Positions 42,629 to 52,198 are shown, counted from the first letter of the stretch. The stretch is 64,000 bases of DNA from HGM11501 sp045123995 (GCA_045123995.1 JBGVKY010000026.1:62001-126000); one strand, 5' to 3'. Notes: generated by a model from the sequence alone, not told the origin. Translations and numbers: made by a program.

Positions 42629-45046
42629 ATGAAATTAAAAGAATGTTTTGTGGAAAATTTCGGCAAGCTCCATCACTATAAAATGGAATTTACAGATGGC
42701 CTTAATATCCTTCTCGAAGAAAACGGATTTGGTAAAACCACTTTAGCAGCATTTATAGAAGCTGTTTTTTATGGCCTTGATTCCGGAAGAGGAAAAGAAA
42801 GCAACAGAAAGAAATATGACCCGTGGCAGGGAGGACGCTTCGGCGGAAGTGTTGTTTTTTCCATCGGGGATAAAAACTATCGTTTGGAACGTTTTTTCGG
42901 CAAAAAAGAAAAAGAGGATACATTCACTCTTTATAATAACGATACAGGCCTTATTTCTAAAGACTACACAGAAAACATCGGAACGGAACTTTTCGGCATT
43001 GACAAAGAATCTTATGAAAAAAGCGCATTTATCCCTCAGGGCAAGGTGGAAGCAGACCTTTCGAAAACAGGTGATATAAATGCCAGACTTTCTGATTTAT
43101 TAGAAAGTGAAAATGATTTAGCTTCTTTTGAGGATGCAATAAAGGCAATTATTGATGCAAAAAATAAATTCAAAAGAACAGGTGGAATAATTAAAACTTT
43201 AGAAAACAGTATAAGCTCTTTGGAGGATGAAATAAAAAAGGCCGAGGAACTTATTGGAATTCAGGAAGATATCAAAAACTACATTTCAGAAAAAAGAAAA
43301 AATAAAAAGAGCGTTCAATTAAATATAGAAAAGGCCCATTCCGACCTGCAGAAAAAAGAGAAGATTGCTTTTTATGAAAATCTCAAAAAAGATGTAGAAC
43401 TGTCCGAGAAGAGGATAGAGGCTTTATTGGCTGAAGTTAAAAAAATTCCTGAAGAAAAAGAACTTTCTGAAATCAGGATAAATACAGAAAACTATAAAAG
43501 CGTTTTAGCCATATACAATTCAAAAAAACTCACTTTTGAAGAAGAGGAGACTTTAAGGGAGCTAAAAGGTGAACTTGGAGAAAAAATTCTTCTGCCCGAC
43601 GAGGTAGGAGAGATAAAGACTCTTTTTTCTAAGTATCATACGTTGAAAGAACTGGTAACCTCGGCTGATTTAACAGACGAGGAAGATAAAAAGCTTTCCG
43701 CTCTTATTTCTTTGTTCGAAAGAAGTAAACCCGAAGAAGAGCTTAATGAAATTCTTTGCGAAGCAAAAAAATGCGAAGAAGGCGGAAGAAATAAGAAGTT
43801 TATACCTCTCATAACAGGGCTTCTCGTTATTTTTGCAGGAATTGTGCCTTTGCTAATGAATAAAGCCATATTCTCTGTACCTTTCTTTATAATTGGAGCA
43901 AGTTTCTTATTTATTTCTGTATTAAAAAATAAAATAGCAACGAAAAAAAACAAAGAATTCGATAGCAAAGTTAAAGCTTTCTTCAAAAAATACGATATTT
44001 CTTATACCGGTGACATACAGTTTTCTGCCAGAGAATTGAAAGAAAAGACAGAAGAGTATTTTACACTTTCAAACAAAAGAAATCAGGCTGATTCCTATAA
44101 GAAAAATGCCGAACTTTTATCTCAGGAAGATAAAATCAGGGAAAAAGCAAAATGTTTTTTTGCCGGATTTGAAAGTGTAGATGAGGCGGAAAGAGAATTT
44201 AATGACTTGATAAAAAAGTCAGGACTCTTATATAATTTAATAAATAAAATTAAAGAGTTGGAATTAGGCAAAGGTCAGATTGATACAGCGCTTGTTAAAT
44301 TAAAGGATTTAACGGACGAATACACTGACAAAGAGCCGGAAACGGCTTATGAATACCTATCTGCCCTCAAAGTAAAAAAAGACAGAGAAGAGGAAGTTTT
44401 GGAAGAAAAAAAAGCTAAGCTTAAGGAGTTTTTAAAGGAAAACGGCGTTTTAGAAATAGAAAACAAAGAAGAAATAAGTAAATCTCAGCTCGAAGCATTG
44501 AATGAAAGTTTAGAATTACTGGATGAAGAAATTATATCTTCCGAAAAACGCCTTATGGACATGGCAACCAAAACAGATTTGCTTCCTGAGCTCATTGAGG
44601 AGAAAGACGCTCTTGACGACAAGCTCAATTTAGCTAAAAAGAAATTATCCATTACAGAAAAAGCTGAAGAGGCTTTAAGTAAGGCAAAAGAAAATCTGGC
44701 CATTAAGTATCTGGGGCCGCTTACGGAAAATTTCGAAAAGTATAAAAAGCTTCTCCTGGCACCCGGTGATGCAAAATTAGATACAGAACTTAACGTAGGC
44801 GTTGTGGAAGCAGGGGAAAAACATTCTTCTGCAAGTTATAGTGCGGGAATAAGGGATATTTTGGCTTTAGCGCTACGGTTTTCACTTATAGAATCTCTTT
44901 TTGAAAATGAAAAACCCCTTGTAATTTTAGATGATCCTTTTGTAAATCTTGATGAAGAAAGGATAAGAGAAGCTAAAAAAGCTCTGGAAATTCTTTCCGA
45001 AGAATATCAGATTTTGTATTTTATCTGCCACGAAAGCCGAAAATAA
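42629..45046 (+). CDS. SbcC/YhaN-like ATPase with central membrane hairpin
   Basis: 805 residues. The N-terminal ABC half has Walker A EENGFGKTTLAAF and the family's IPQGKVEADL; long coiled coils run from about 175 to 690; a hydrophobic pair at about 391-435 (LITGLLVIFAGIVPLLM, FFIIGASFLFISVL) is predicted to cross the membrane. The C-terminal half has signature YSAGIRDILALALR and Walker B VILDDPFVNLDEE. The ATG at 42629 follows AGGAGAGGAG. It works with the preceding nuclease; membrane tethering is inferred. Confidence 0.9.
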   Translation: MKLKECFVENFGKLHHYKMEFTDGLNILLEENGFGKTTLAAFIEAVFYGLDSGRGKESNRKKYDPWQGGRFGGSVVFSIGDKNYRLERFFGKKEKEDTFTLYNNDTGLISKDYTENIGTELFGIDKESYEKSAFIPQGKVEADLSKTGDINARLSDLLESENDLASFEDAIKAIIDAKNKFKRTGGIIKTLENSISSLEDEIKKAEELIGIQEDIKNYISEKRKNKKSVQLNIEKAHSDLQKKEKIAFYENLKKDVELSEKRIEALLAEVKKIPEEKELSEIRINTENYKSVLAIYNSKKLTFEEEETLRELKGELGEKILLPDEVGEIKTLFSKYHTLKELVTSADLTDEEDKKLSALISLFERSKPEEELNEILCEAKKCEEGGRNKKFIPLITGLLVIFAGIVPLLMNKAIFSVPFFIIGASFLFISVLKNKIATKKNKEFDSKVKAFFKKYDISYTGDIQFSARELKEKTEEYFTLSNKRNQADSYKKNAELLSQEDKIREKAKCFFAGFESVDEAEREFNDLIKKSGLLYNLINKIKELELGKGQIDTALVKLKDLTDEYTDKEPETAYEYLSALKVKKDREEEVLEEKKAKLKEFLKENGVLEIENKEEISKSQLEALNESLELLDEEIISSEKRLMDMATKTDLLPELIEEKDALDDKLNLAKKKLSITEKAEEALSKAKENLAIKYLGPLTENFEKYKKLLLAPGDAKLDTELNVGVVEAGEKHSSASYSAGIRDILALALRFSLIESLFENEKPLVILDDPFVNLDEERIREAKKALEILSEEYQILYFICHESRK

Positions 45047-45055
45047 GAGGTAAAT

Positions 45056-45727
45056 ATGGAACTTTTATATTCAGACAAATATATGGTTATTTGCATAAAA
45101 GAGCCCGGGATTTTATCTCAGGGAGATGAAAAAGGCGGAGAAAACATGATTTCGCTGCTTAAAAATGAATCGGATGGGGACATTTATCCGGTACATCGTT
45201 TGGACAGGAATGTAGGAGGGGTAATGGTCTTTGCAAAAACAAAGGAAGCAGCTAAAAAACTGTCTGAAATCATATCAGATAAGGAGAAATTCACTAAAGA
45301 ATATCTTGCAATAGTACATGGAGAAACCGAAAAATCAGGAACATATAAAGACTTAATATATAAAAGTGCCCGTGAAAGCAAGGCTTTTGTAGTAAAAAAA
45401 GAAAGAAAAGGCGTAAAAGAAGGAGTTTTGGAATTCACCCGTATAAATACAAAAGAAACTCCTTCGGGCATTTACAGCCTTTTGAAGGTGAAGCTGCACA
45501 CAGGAAGATTCCACCAGATAAGAGTTCGATTTGCATCCAGAAAACATCCGCTGGCAGGAGACGGAAAGTATGGCAGTCGTGACAATAAGTGCGATGTGGC
45601 TCTCTGGTCGTATAAAATAGGCTTTATGCATCCTGAAACTAAAGAGGAATTAAAATTCATATCATTACCTTGTGTGGAGTCCTACCCATGGGATTTATTT
45701 CGAGATAATTTAATTGAGTCAAAATAG
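45056..45727 (+). CDS. RluA-family pseudouridine synthase
   Basis: 223 residues, without an S4 domain. Catalytic motif YPVHRLDRNVGGVMVFAKT with the nucleophilic Asp, then LKVKLHTGRFHQIRVRFA and HPLAGDGKYG. It isomerises uridine in rRNA or tRNA. It follows the ATPase gene by nine bases and may be co-transcribed. The target is not predictable. Confidence 0.93.
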   Translation: MELLYSDKYMVICIKEPGILSQGDEKGGENMISLLKNESDGDIYPVHRLDRNVGGVMVFAKTKEAAKKLSEIISDKEKFTKEYLAIVHGETEKSGTYKDLIYKSARESKAFVVKKERKGVKEGVLEFTRINTKETPSGIYSLLKVKLHTGRFHQIRVRFASRKHPLAGDGKYGSRDNKCDVALWSYKIGFMHPETKEELKFISLPCVESYPWDLFRDNLIESK

Positions 45728-45757
45728 CAATATATTTATATAAAATAGCAATATATT
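45721..45757 (+). repeat. Pair of direct 16-base repeats
   Basis: AAAATAGCAATATATT occurs at 45721-45736 and 45742-45757 (period 21, two helical turns), just upstream of a promoter. The first copy spans the pseudouridine synthase stop codon. Confidence 0.7.
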
Positions 45758-45760
45758 CCA

Positions 45761-45788
45761 TTTACTTTAAGTTTTTTTGTTATATAAT
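45761..45788 (+). promoter_or_regulatory. Sigma-A promoter of the Gfo/Idh/MocA gene
   Basis: TTTACT (45761-45766), 16-base spacer, TATAAT (45783-45788). Confidence 0.65.
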
Positions 45789-45820
45789 GAAATCATCCTA
45801 ATTACGAAAGGGTGTATATA

Positions 45821-46858
45821 ATGAAAGATAAGTTAAGACTTGGTATTATCGGGGCTTGTGGATTTGGTGAATTCCATCTGGATGGTATTTCCAGAATTCA
45901 CAATGCAGAAGTTGTGGCGATTTGCGATTTAAAGGAAGAATATGCTCAGCATGTCATGAAAAGATATCGCATAGAAAGTTTCTACAAAGACTATAAGGAA
46001 CTTCTTGCAAGAGAAGATATTGATGCGGTAACACTTCCTCTTCCTGACCAGTTACATAAGCAGATTACAATCGATGCTTTAAGAGCAGGAAAGCACGTTC
46101 TTTGCGAAAAGCCCATGGCTTTAAATCTTGAAGACTGCAAAGAAATGATTAAAGTTGCAGAAGAATGCGGCAAGAAACTTATGGTAGGACAGGTAGGAAG
46201 ATATACTCCTTCTGTTGTAGAAGTTAAGAAGCTTTTAGATGCCAACGAAATTGGCGAGATATTCATGATTGAATCCGAATATTCCCATGACTATTCAAAG
46301 GTCAGAGGAGCAAATGACTGGAGAGTTGTTCCTGAAAGAGAACCAATCATCGGTGGAGGATGCCATTCAGTTGACTTAATCCGTATACTTGTAGGTGATC
46401 CCGAAGAAGTATTTGCTTATGCGAACAATAAATCACTCACAGACTGGCCTATACACGACTGCACAATGGCTCTTATGAAGTTCCCCTCAGGTATAATAGG
46501 TAAGGTTACAACCACAATAGGTTGCAAGAGAAGATATGCTCACCGTACAATGATATATGGAACAAAAGGAACAATCGAGTTTGATAACACTTCACCTACA
46601 ATTACACTTTTCAAAGAAAAGTTTACGGATGAAGGCTCCTTAAATAAATACAGCCAGCAGACATTGGAAATCAAAATCCCTGTTTCCATCAACAATCACA
46701 ATCTGGGCGGTGAAGTAGAAGATTTCTGCAATAGTATAATTAACGATACTCCTATACTCTGCACAGGTTTAGAGGGTGCAAAGACAGTTTCTGTTTGCGA
46801 AGCTATTGTTAAATCTTTCAAATCAGGCGAAAAAGTTAAAGTTGATTACAATATATAA
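45821..46858 (+). CDS. Gfo/Idh/MocA-family oxidoreductase
   Basis: 345 residues. N-terminal Rossmann fold LGIIGACGFGEFHLDGI, with VTLPLPDQLHKQITIDAL and the signature HVLCEKPMALNLEDCKEM containing the catalytic EKP Lys; C-terminal domain has IIGGGCHSVDLIRILVG with the conserved His. It oxidises or reduces a sugar, inositol or related compound with NAD(P). Adjacent genes do not reveal the substrate. RBS AAAGGGTG. It ends at a bidirectional terminator. Confidence 0.93.
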   Translation: MKDKLRLGIIGACGFGEFHLDGISRIHNAEVVAICDLKEEYAQHVMKRYRIESFYKDYKELLAREDIDAVTLPLPDQLHKQITIDALRAGKHVLCEKPMALNLEDCKEMIKVAEECGKKLMVGQVGRYTPSVVEVKKLLDANEIGEIFMIESEYSHDYSKVRGANDWRVVPEREPIIGGGCHSVDLIRILVGDPEEVFAYANNKSLTDWPIHDCTMALMKFPSGIIGKVTTTIGCKRRYAHRTMIYGTKGTIEFDNTSPTITLFKEKFTDEGSLNKYSQQTLEIKIPVSINNHNLGGEVEDFCNSIINDTPILCTGLEGAKTVSVCEAIVKSFKSGEKVKVDYNI

Positions 46859-46859
46859 A

Positions 46860-46895
46860 AAAATAAAACCCTTGCAATGCAAGGGTTTTATTTTT
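46860..46895. terminator. Bidirectional terminator
   Basis: Stem with core CCCTTGC/GCAAGGG flanked by A and T tracts between the convergent dehydrogenase and serS genes. Confidence 0.88.
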
Positions 46896-48190
46896 TATTT
46901 TTCTTTTATGATTTCTGTGCCGCCCATATAGGGTCTTAATGCAGCCGGGATTTTTATGCTGTATTTTTCTCCGTCGAAGAGCAAGTTGTTTTCAAGGAAT
47001 GCTATAAGCATTCTGGGAGGAGCAACCACAGTATTATTAAGAGTATGAGCAAGATACTTTCTGCCGTCTGCTCCTTTAACTCTTATGCCGAGTCTTCTTG
47101 CCTGAGCATCTCCTAAGTTAGAGCAAGAGCAAACTTCAAAGTATTTCTGCTGCTTGGGACTCCAGGCTTCAACGTCATAGGACTTAACCTTAAGATCAGC
47201 AAGGTCGCCTGTACAGCACTCTAAAGTACGAACAGGAATGTCCAAAGAACGGAAAAGCTCTACAGAATAGCTCCACATTTTGTTAAACCAATCCATGCTC
47301 TCTTCAGGTTTGCATATAACAATCATTTCCTGTTTTTCAAACTGGTGTATTCTGTAAATACCACGTTCTTCAATACCGTGAGCACCCTTTTCTTTTCTGA
47401 AGCAGGGAGAATAACTTGTAAGAGTTAAAGGCAAGATTGCCTCATCGTTAATTGTATCAATGAATTTTCCTATCATTGAGTGTTCGCTTGTACCGATTAA
47501 GTATAAATCTTCACCTTCGATTTTATACATCATTGCATCCATTTCTTCAAAGCTCATAACACCGGTTACAACGTTGCTTCTAATCATGTAGGGAGGGATG
47601 CAATAGGTAAAGCCTTTATTTATCATAAAATCTCTTGCATAAGCTAAAACAGCACTGTGAAGTCTTGCAATATCACCCATAAGATAGTAAAAGCCTTCAC
47701 CGGCAACCTTGCCTGCAGCTTCTTTATCGATACCATTAAATTTAGCCATTATATCTGTGTGATAGGGTATTTCAAAAGAAGGAACGCTTTTTTCGCCAAA
47801 CTGCTCAACCTCTACGTTTTCGGCATCGTCTTTTCCTACGGGAACAGAAGGGTCAACGATATTGGGAATTTTCATCATGACTTCTTTGAGTTCTGCTTCT
47901 AAGGAAACTTCCTTTTCTTCAAGAGCCTTAAGCTCTTCTGCCTGAGCGTTAACCTGAGCTTTGATTTCTTCAGCTTCATCTTTTTTTCCTTGACCTATAA
48001 GCATACCGATCTGCTTACTTAATGTGTTTCTGTTTGAACGAAGGGAAGAGGCCTTGGTGTTTGCGGCACATTTTTCATCATACAGACGAATTGCTTCATC
48101 TACTAAAGGAAGCTTTGCATCCTTGAATTTCTTTTTAATATTTTCCTTTACAATATCGGGATTTTCTTTGACGAATTTAATATCTAACAT
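46895..48190 (-). CDS. serS: Seryl-tRNA synthetase
   Basis: 431 residues, full length. N-terminal coiled-coil arm (about 25-100) that binds the tRNA long variable arm; class II catalytic core with motif 2 PCFRKEKGAHGIEERGIYR, VRTLECCTGDLADLK, and motif 3 NNTVVAPPRMLIAFLEN. The ATG at 48190 follows AGAGAGGAATT; an open upstream extension to 48241 is over the promoter. The 5-prime leader is too short for a T-box. Confidence 0.97.
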   Translation of the reverse strand: MLDIKFVKENPDIVKENIKKKFKDAKLPLVDEAIRLYDEKCAANTKASSLRSNRNTLSKQIGMLIGQGKKDEAEEIKAQVNAQAEELKALEEKEVSLEAELKEVMMKIPNIVDPSVPVGKDDAENVEVEQFGEKSVPSFEIPYHTDIMAKFNGIDKEAAGKVAGEGFYYLMGDIARLHSAVLAYARDFMINKGFTYCIPPYMIRSNVVTGVMSFEEMDAMMYKIEGEDLYLIGTSEHSMIGKFIDTINDEAILPLTLTSYSPCFRKEKGAHGIEERGIYRIHQFEKQEMIVICKPEESMDWFNKMWSYSVELFRSLDIPVRTLECCTGDLADLKVKSYDVEAWSPKQQKYFEVCSCSNLGDAQARRLGIRVKGADGRKYLAHTLNNTVVAPPRMLIAFLENNLLFDGEKYSIKIPAALRPYMGGTEIIKEK

Positions 48191-48222
48191 ATGAATTCCT
48201 CTCTTTATAATGTAATAAATAA

Positions 48223-48251
48223 ATTTTACATCAAAAAGCATTAAATGTCAA
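48223..48251 (-). promoter_or_regulatory. Sigma-A promoter of serS
   Basis: On the minus strand TTGACA (48251-48246), 17-base spacer, TAAAAT (48228-48223), leaving a leader of about 25 bases. Confidence 0.78.
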
Positions 48252-48289
48252 TATTTAGGCGGTTTTTATTTTACTAAATCCGTTTTTTA

Positions 48290-48318
48290 TTGACATAAGA
48301 ACAGTATTTAGATATAAT
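48290..48318 (+). promoter_or_regulatory. Sigma-A promoter of the ABC exporter
   Basis: Consensus TTGACA (48290-48295), 17-base spacer, TATAAT (48313-48318). Divergent from the serS promoter, 39 bases apart. Confidence 0.82.
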
Positions 48319-48355
48319 TAAAGTATGCTAAGTAGTACTATTTTTGAGGTGAGTT

Positions 48356-50020
48356 ATGAATAACGATAAATTTAACAGAGGAGTATTATCCTGGCTATTT
48401 AATAAAATAAAAACGCAGAAACTCGGCATAATTTTTTTAACTATTATAGGTGTTGCAGTTTCGCTTTTATCTGTTTACAGAGCTTTCTGTTACAGAGAGA
48501 TAATTGATTTAATCAAGCCTGTTTCTGAAGGGCTTAAGCAGGACGAAATTACAAAATGGATTATTACTTTTATCATCATTGTAATTTTATCTATTATTTT
48601 AAGTCTTTTATCCAATTACATCAAAGAATATTCTCTTATAACACTACTTAATAAAATCAGAAAAGAAATAATCACTTCAGTTTATAAAAAAGATTACGGT
48701 AAAATCTCGGAATTTCATTCAGGAGATATATTAAACAGAGTATTCAGTGACGCAAGAATTGTATCCAATAACGCAATAAGCTTGGCACCTTCATTTTTCG
48801 CCTTAACTGTAAGGCTTTTGGGCTCTTTTGTATTTATGTATATGATTAGTCCCGGAATATCTTTGATTTTGCTTTTTGCAGGGCTTATATTAAGCGGACT
48901 TTCTCTACTTTTTAAGAAGAAGGCTAAAAAATTACATAAAGAAACACAAAAAGCCGAAGGCGATGTAAGAGCGGTATTTCAGGAGCAAACCACAGGACTT
49001 CTGATGATAAAAGTTTTTTCTGCGGAAAAGCAAATGGAAGAAAAGGCAGATAGTGTACAGTCTATCTATAAAAAGAAGCATCTTCATCAGAAGCTTTTTT
49101 CATGCCTTTTGGGATTTATTCATCTCGCTGCTTATAATTTCGCACTGGTAATTGTTTTCTTATACAGCATTTATGCTATAATGAACGGAGCTATGGGATA
49201 CGGTTCGTTGACAGCCATGCTGCAACTGGCAAACAGCATACAGAGCTCATTGAATGAAATAGGAGGAATATTGCCCAGAATCTATTCCACAACAGCATCC
49301 GGTGAAAGAATTATTGAAATCCTTGAACTGCAAGAGGAAAAAGAGCAGAATCTTCCAAATAACGATTTTGAAAAAATCACTTTTGATAAGGTTTGTTTCA
49401 ATTACGGAAGAAAAGACATACTTAAAGATTTATCTTTTTCTTTTAAGAAGAATGAGATTATCGGAATACAAGGTCCATCCGGCATAGGTAAAAGTACCAT
49501 TCTTCTGCTTTTGCTTGGCATTTATAATCCTTTATCAGGAAAAATCTCTCTTATAAATAAAGACACAGAAACAGAAATATGCAAGGATACAAGAAAGCTT
49601 TTTTCTTATATTCCGCAGGGAAATTTGCTTTTTTCCGGAACAATAAAAGAAAACATTCTTTTTGCAAAAGAAAAAGCCACTGAAAAGGAGATTAAAAATG
49701 CTCTTGCGGCATCCTGCGCAGACGATTTTATAAAGGATTTACCATTAGGAACAGATACTTTGATAGGGGAGGGAGGCTTAGGTCTTTCTGAAGGGCAGCA
49801 ACAAAGAATAGCCATTGCAAGAGCCATTGTTTCTGATTCTGAAATTATGCTTTTTGACGAAGCTACAAGTGCTCTTGATGAAGCTACAGAAAGCAAGCTC
49901 ATAGAAAATCTCAAAGGAATAAATAAGACTTGCGTTATTGTAACTCACAGAAAGTCAGCCTTGAGCATTTGCGATTCCTCATATATCTTAACCGAAGATG
50001 GCTTTGACAAAGTAAAATAA
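48356..50020 (+). CDS. ABC exporter, fused permease and ATPase
   Basis: 554 residues. Six membrane helices in the first 310 residues, then the ATPase: Walker A GPSGIGKSTILLLL, Q-loop YIPQGNLLFSG, signature LSEGQQQRIAIARA, Walker B IMLFDEATSALDE, switch His VTHRKSAL. It is a half-transporter and so probably a homodimer. Substrate unknown (drug, lipid or peptide). It lies 24 bases upstream of a dehydrogenase gene. Confidence 0.94.
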   Translation: MNNDKFNRGVLSWLFNKIKTQKLGIIFLTIIGVAVSLLSVYRAFCYREIIDLIKPVSEGLKQDEITKWIITFIIIVILSIILSLLSNYIKEYSLITLLNKIRKEIITSVYKKDYGKISEFHSGDILNRVFSDARIVSNNAISLAPSFFALTVRLLGSFVFMYMISPGISLILLFAGLILSGLSLLFKKKAKKLHKETQKAEGDVRAVFQEQTTGLLMIKVFSAEKQMEEKADSVQSIYKKKHLHQKLFSCLLGFIHLAAYNFALVIVFLYSIYAIMNGAMGYGSLTAMLQLANSIQSSLNEIGGILPRIYSTTASGERIIEILELQEEKEQNLPNNDFEKITFDKVCFNYGRKDILKDLSFSFKKNEIIGIQGPSGIGKSTILLLLLGIYNPLSGKISLINKDTETEICKDTRKLFSYIPQGNLLFSGTIKENILFAKEKATEKEIKNALAASCADDFIKDLPLGTDTLIGEGGLGLSEGQQQRIAIARAIVSDSEIMLFDEATSALDEATESKLIENLKGINKTCVIVTHRKSALSICDSSYILTEDGFDKVK

Positions 50021-50044
50021 TCATTATGAGTTAGGGGACAGTTT

Positions 50045-50989
50045 ATGAAAATAGTTGTACTTGATGCGAAAACTTTAGGAGACGATATATCTTTAGATAT
50101 ATTAAAAAAAGCGGGGGAGTGTACCTTTTATAAAGAAACTGCCCCGTCAGAAATTCGCGAAAGAATTATTGATGCGGATGTTCTTGTGTTAAATAAATTG
50201 AAGCTCAACGAGGGCAATCTTGCTGATGCTGAAAACTTAAAGCTTATTTGTGTAACTGCCACAGGCTATGATAATATTGATATTGAATACTGTAAAAAAA
50301 GAAATATAGCCGTTTCCAATGTGGTGGGATATTCTTCTCATTCCGTGGCTCAAAACACTTTAGCACAGGTTTTGGCACTTTACACGAATCTTTTTGCTTA
50401 TAACAACTTTGTAAGAAGCGGAGATTATACTAAAAGCGGTGTTGCAAACAGACTTACCCCTGTATACCACGAGCTTTTCGGGAAAACCTGGGGAATAATA
50501 GGATACGGAAACATAGGAAAAGAGGTAGGGGAGGCAGCTAAAGCTTTAGGATGTAACATCCTTTATACAAGACATAAAAATGATGGTATTTCCGTGGATT
50601 TGAAAACTTTGTGTGAAAAATCTGATATCATAACAATACACACCCCATTAAATGAAGATACAAGAGCTATTATAAACGAAGAAAAGATTTTCATTATGAA
50701 GGATGGAGTTTTAATAGTAAATGCAGCCAGAGGGGCTGTTACTGACGAAAAAGCCATTGTAAAAGGAATAAAAAGCGGGAAAATTGGATTTTTCGGATCA
50801 GATGTTTATTCCGAAGAGCCTTTTAGCAAAGAGCATCCCTTTAATGAAATAAAAGATTATCCTAATGTGCTTTTAACTCCGCACATGGCCTGGGGATCTT
50901 TTGAAGCCAGAATACGTTGCATTGAAGAAATATATGAAAATATAAAGGCTTTTAACGAGGGAAAGTTAAGAAACCGGGTGGATTTATAA
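50045..50989 (+). CDS. D-isomer 2-hydroxyacid dehydrogenase
   Basis: 314 residues. NAD-binding motif WGIIGYGNIGKEVGEAAKAL, ICVTATGYDNIDIEYCKKR, catalytic Arg in VNAARGAVTDEKA, Glu in FGSDVYSEEPF and His in LLTPHMAWGSFEAR. It resembles glycerate or hydroxypyruvate reductases (VGYSSHSVAQNTLAQVLAL). Exact substrate not determinable. Confidence 0.93.
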   Translation: MKIVVLDAKTLGDDISLDILKKAGECTFYKETAPSEIRERIIDADVLVLNKLKLNEGNLADAENLKLICVTATGYDNIDIEYCKKRNIAVSNVVGYSSHSVAQNTLAQVLALYTNLFAYNNFVRSGDYTKSGVANRLTPVYHELFGKTWGIIGYGNIGKEVGEAAKALGCNILYTRHKNDGISVDLKTLCEKSDIITIHTPLNEDTRAIINEEKIFIMKDGVLIVNAARGAVTDEKAIVKGIKSGKIGFFGSDVYSEEPFSKEHPFNEIKDYPNVLLTPHMAWGSFEARIRCIEEIYENIKAFNEGKLRNRVDL

Positions 50990-51027
50990 AAAACAGCTAT
51001 TACGGAAAACGTAATAGCTGTTTTTTT
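50989..51027. terminator. Bidirectional terminator
   Basis: Stem ending CTATTACG/CGTAATAG with a GAAAA loop, A-rich left and T7 right, between the convergent dehydrogenase and recombinase genes. Confidence 0.9.
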
Positions 51028-52072
51028 ACTTTTCTTCGGGAAATTCACGGCTTCGCATAATTTCTTTTTTCGCTTTCGCACTGTATTGTGCATAGAATTT
51101 ATGTGTTACCTCAATGTTTTTGTGACCCATAAGTTCTGCGACCATTTTAATATCGACTCCTTCTTCCAAAAGAGTGCATGCAAAGGTTCTTCTGAGTGCG
51201 TGAGGTCTTGTTTTATCCTTATTTGTTATTCCTGCCATAAGACAGTAGGTTTTAAGATTGTGTTCAACGCTGGAAATGGTAAGTCTTTCGCCGTTTCTTG
51301 ATACAAAAAGAGCATCTGTCTTATAATTTTGTTCGTTTCGCCATTCTATGTAGCTTAAAAGTTCATTTTCAACCTGAACAGGCATAAAAATCTCATCTTC
51401 ATTTCCGCCTTTTCTGGTAACAGTAAAGGAAGAAGTTTCGAAATCCACATCAGAAACGTCTAAATTAACCAATTCGCTAACACGAACACCTGTTCCTAAA
51501 TAGGTGAGATACAGCGCTATATCGCGTTTTTTTCTGTTTAGGTATTCGGTGAGGAGGCGGCCTGTAAAATAGTTTTCACCGTTCAATATTACATCCATAA
51601 GACGCATGGTTTCCTGAATAGTCAGTGGTTTTTTTATTTTCTGAACCAGTTTATTCATATCAATCTTAAGAGTAACATTTTGGGAAATTTTATCTGTTTT
51701 ATAAAGATAAGAAAACAAGCTCCTTAAAGAAGACATTTTACGGTTTATCCCGAAAGAAGAATTTCTGTGGGTTCTTGTGTAGCTTTCTCCGTCAGATGTA
51801 ACGTAGGAGAGTGTGTACTGCTTTAAATAAGATTTATATTCAAGCAGGTCATCTACAGAAATTTTATCCATATCAGCTTCAGAGAAAGACTCCAATGAAT
51901 CATAATTAAAACGACCTGATTCTATTAAAAAATTTAAGAAGATACGAACGTCAAGAGCGAGAGCAAGCTGTGTATTTATTGATTCGCCGTCGTAATAGTA
52001 GTCAATGAATCTGAATACAAAATCAGGTAATTCTGAAAGACGGCTTCTTAATTTAGTTTGTTTATCTATCAT
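51026..52072 (-). CDS. Xer-like tyrosine recombinase
   Basis: 348 residues, longer than XerC/D (about 300). An N-terminal SAM-like core-binding domain (to about 150) precedes the catalytic domain: GTGVRVSELVNLDVSDV (Arg I), KTRPHALRRTFACTLL (His-x-x-Arg), LMGHKNIEVTHKFYAQY (His and Tyr nucleophile). No phage or integron genes are nearby, favouring a chromosomal housekeeping or regulatory recombinase. AAGGAG is nine bases before the ATG. A 30-bp palindrome lies 49 bases upstream. Confidence 0.92.
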   Translation of the reverse strand: MIDKQTKLRSRLSELPDFVFRFIDYYYDGESINTQLALALDVRIFLNFLIESGRFNYDSLESFSEADMDKISVDDLLEYKSYLKQYTLSYVTSDGESYTRTHRNSSFGINRKMSSLRSLFSYLYKTDKISQNVTLKIDMNKLVQKIKKPLTIQETMRLMDVILNGENYFTGRLLTEYLNRKKRDIALYLTYLGTGVRVSELVNLDVSDVDFETSSFTVTRKGGNEDEIFMPVQVENELLSYIEWRNEQNYKTDALFVSRNGERLTISSVEHNLKTYCLMAGITNKDKTRPHALRRTFACTLLEEGVDIKMVAELMGHKNIEVTHKFYAQYSAKAKKEIMRSREFPEEK

Positions 52073-52120
52073 TGTGAAAAACTCCTTAAAAGCCCGGGGA
52101 GGGCTAAAATACGTTAATCC

Positions 52121-52150
52121 AATTAAGATAAATAGTTATTTATCTTAATT
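52121..52150. repeat. 30-bp perfect palindrome beside the recombinase gene
   Basis: Arms AATTAAGATAAATA (52121-52134) and TATTTATCTTAATT (52137-52150) around GT. It can be read as two 11-bp arms with a 6-bp centre (52122-52149), the geometry of Xer sites. No T-tract or GC-rich stem, so a poor terminator. A short AGCCC/GGGCT hairpin (52091-52105) lies between it and the gene. Confidence 0.7.
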
Positions 52151-52198
52151 TATTTATAAATCAGCCTTAATCTCTCCTGTCGGATTTTTTAGATTTTT

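Noticed and set aside
48191..48355. T-box leader for serS
   Set aside because: The predicted transcript has only about 25 bases before the start codon, far too short for a T-box.
51026..52072. Integrase of a prophage or integrative element
   Set aside because: Flanking genes are housekeeping, with no phage, relaxase or tRNA attachment site nearby.
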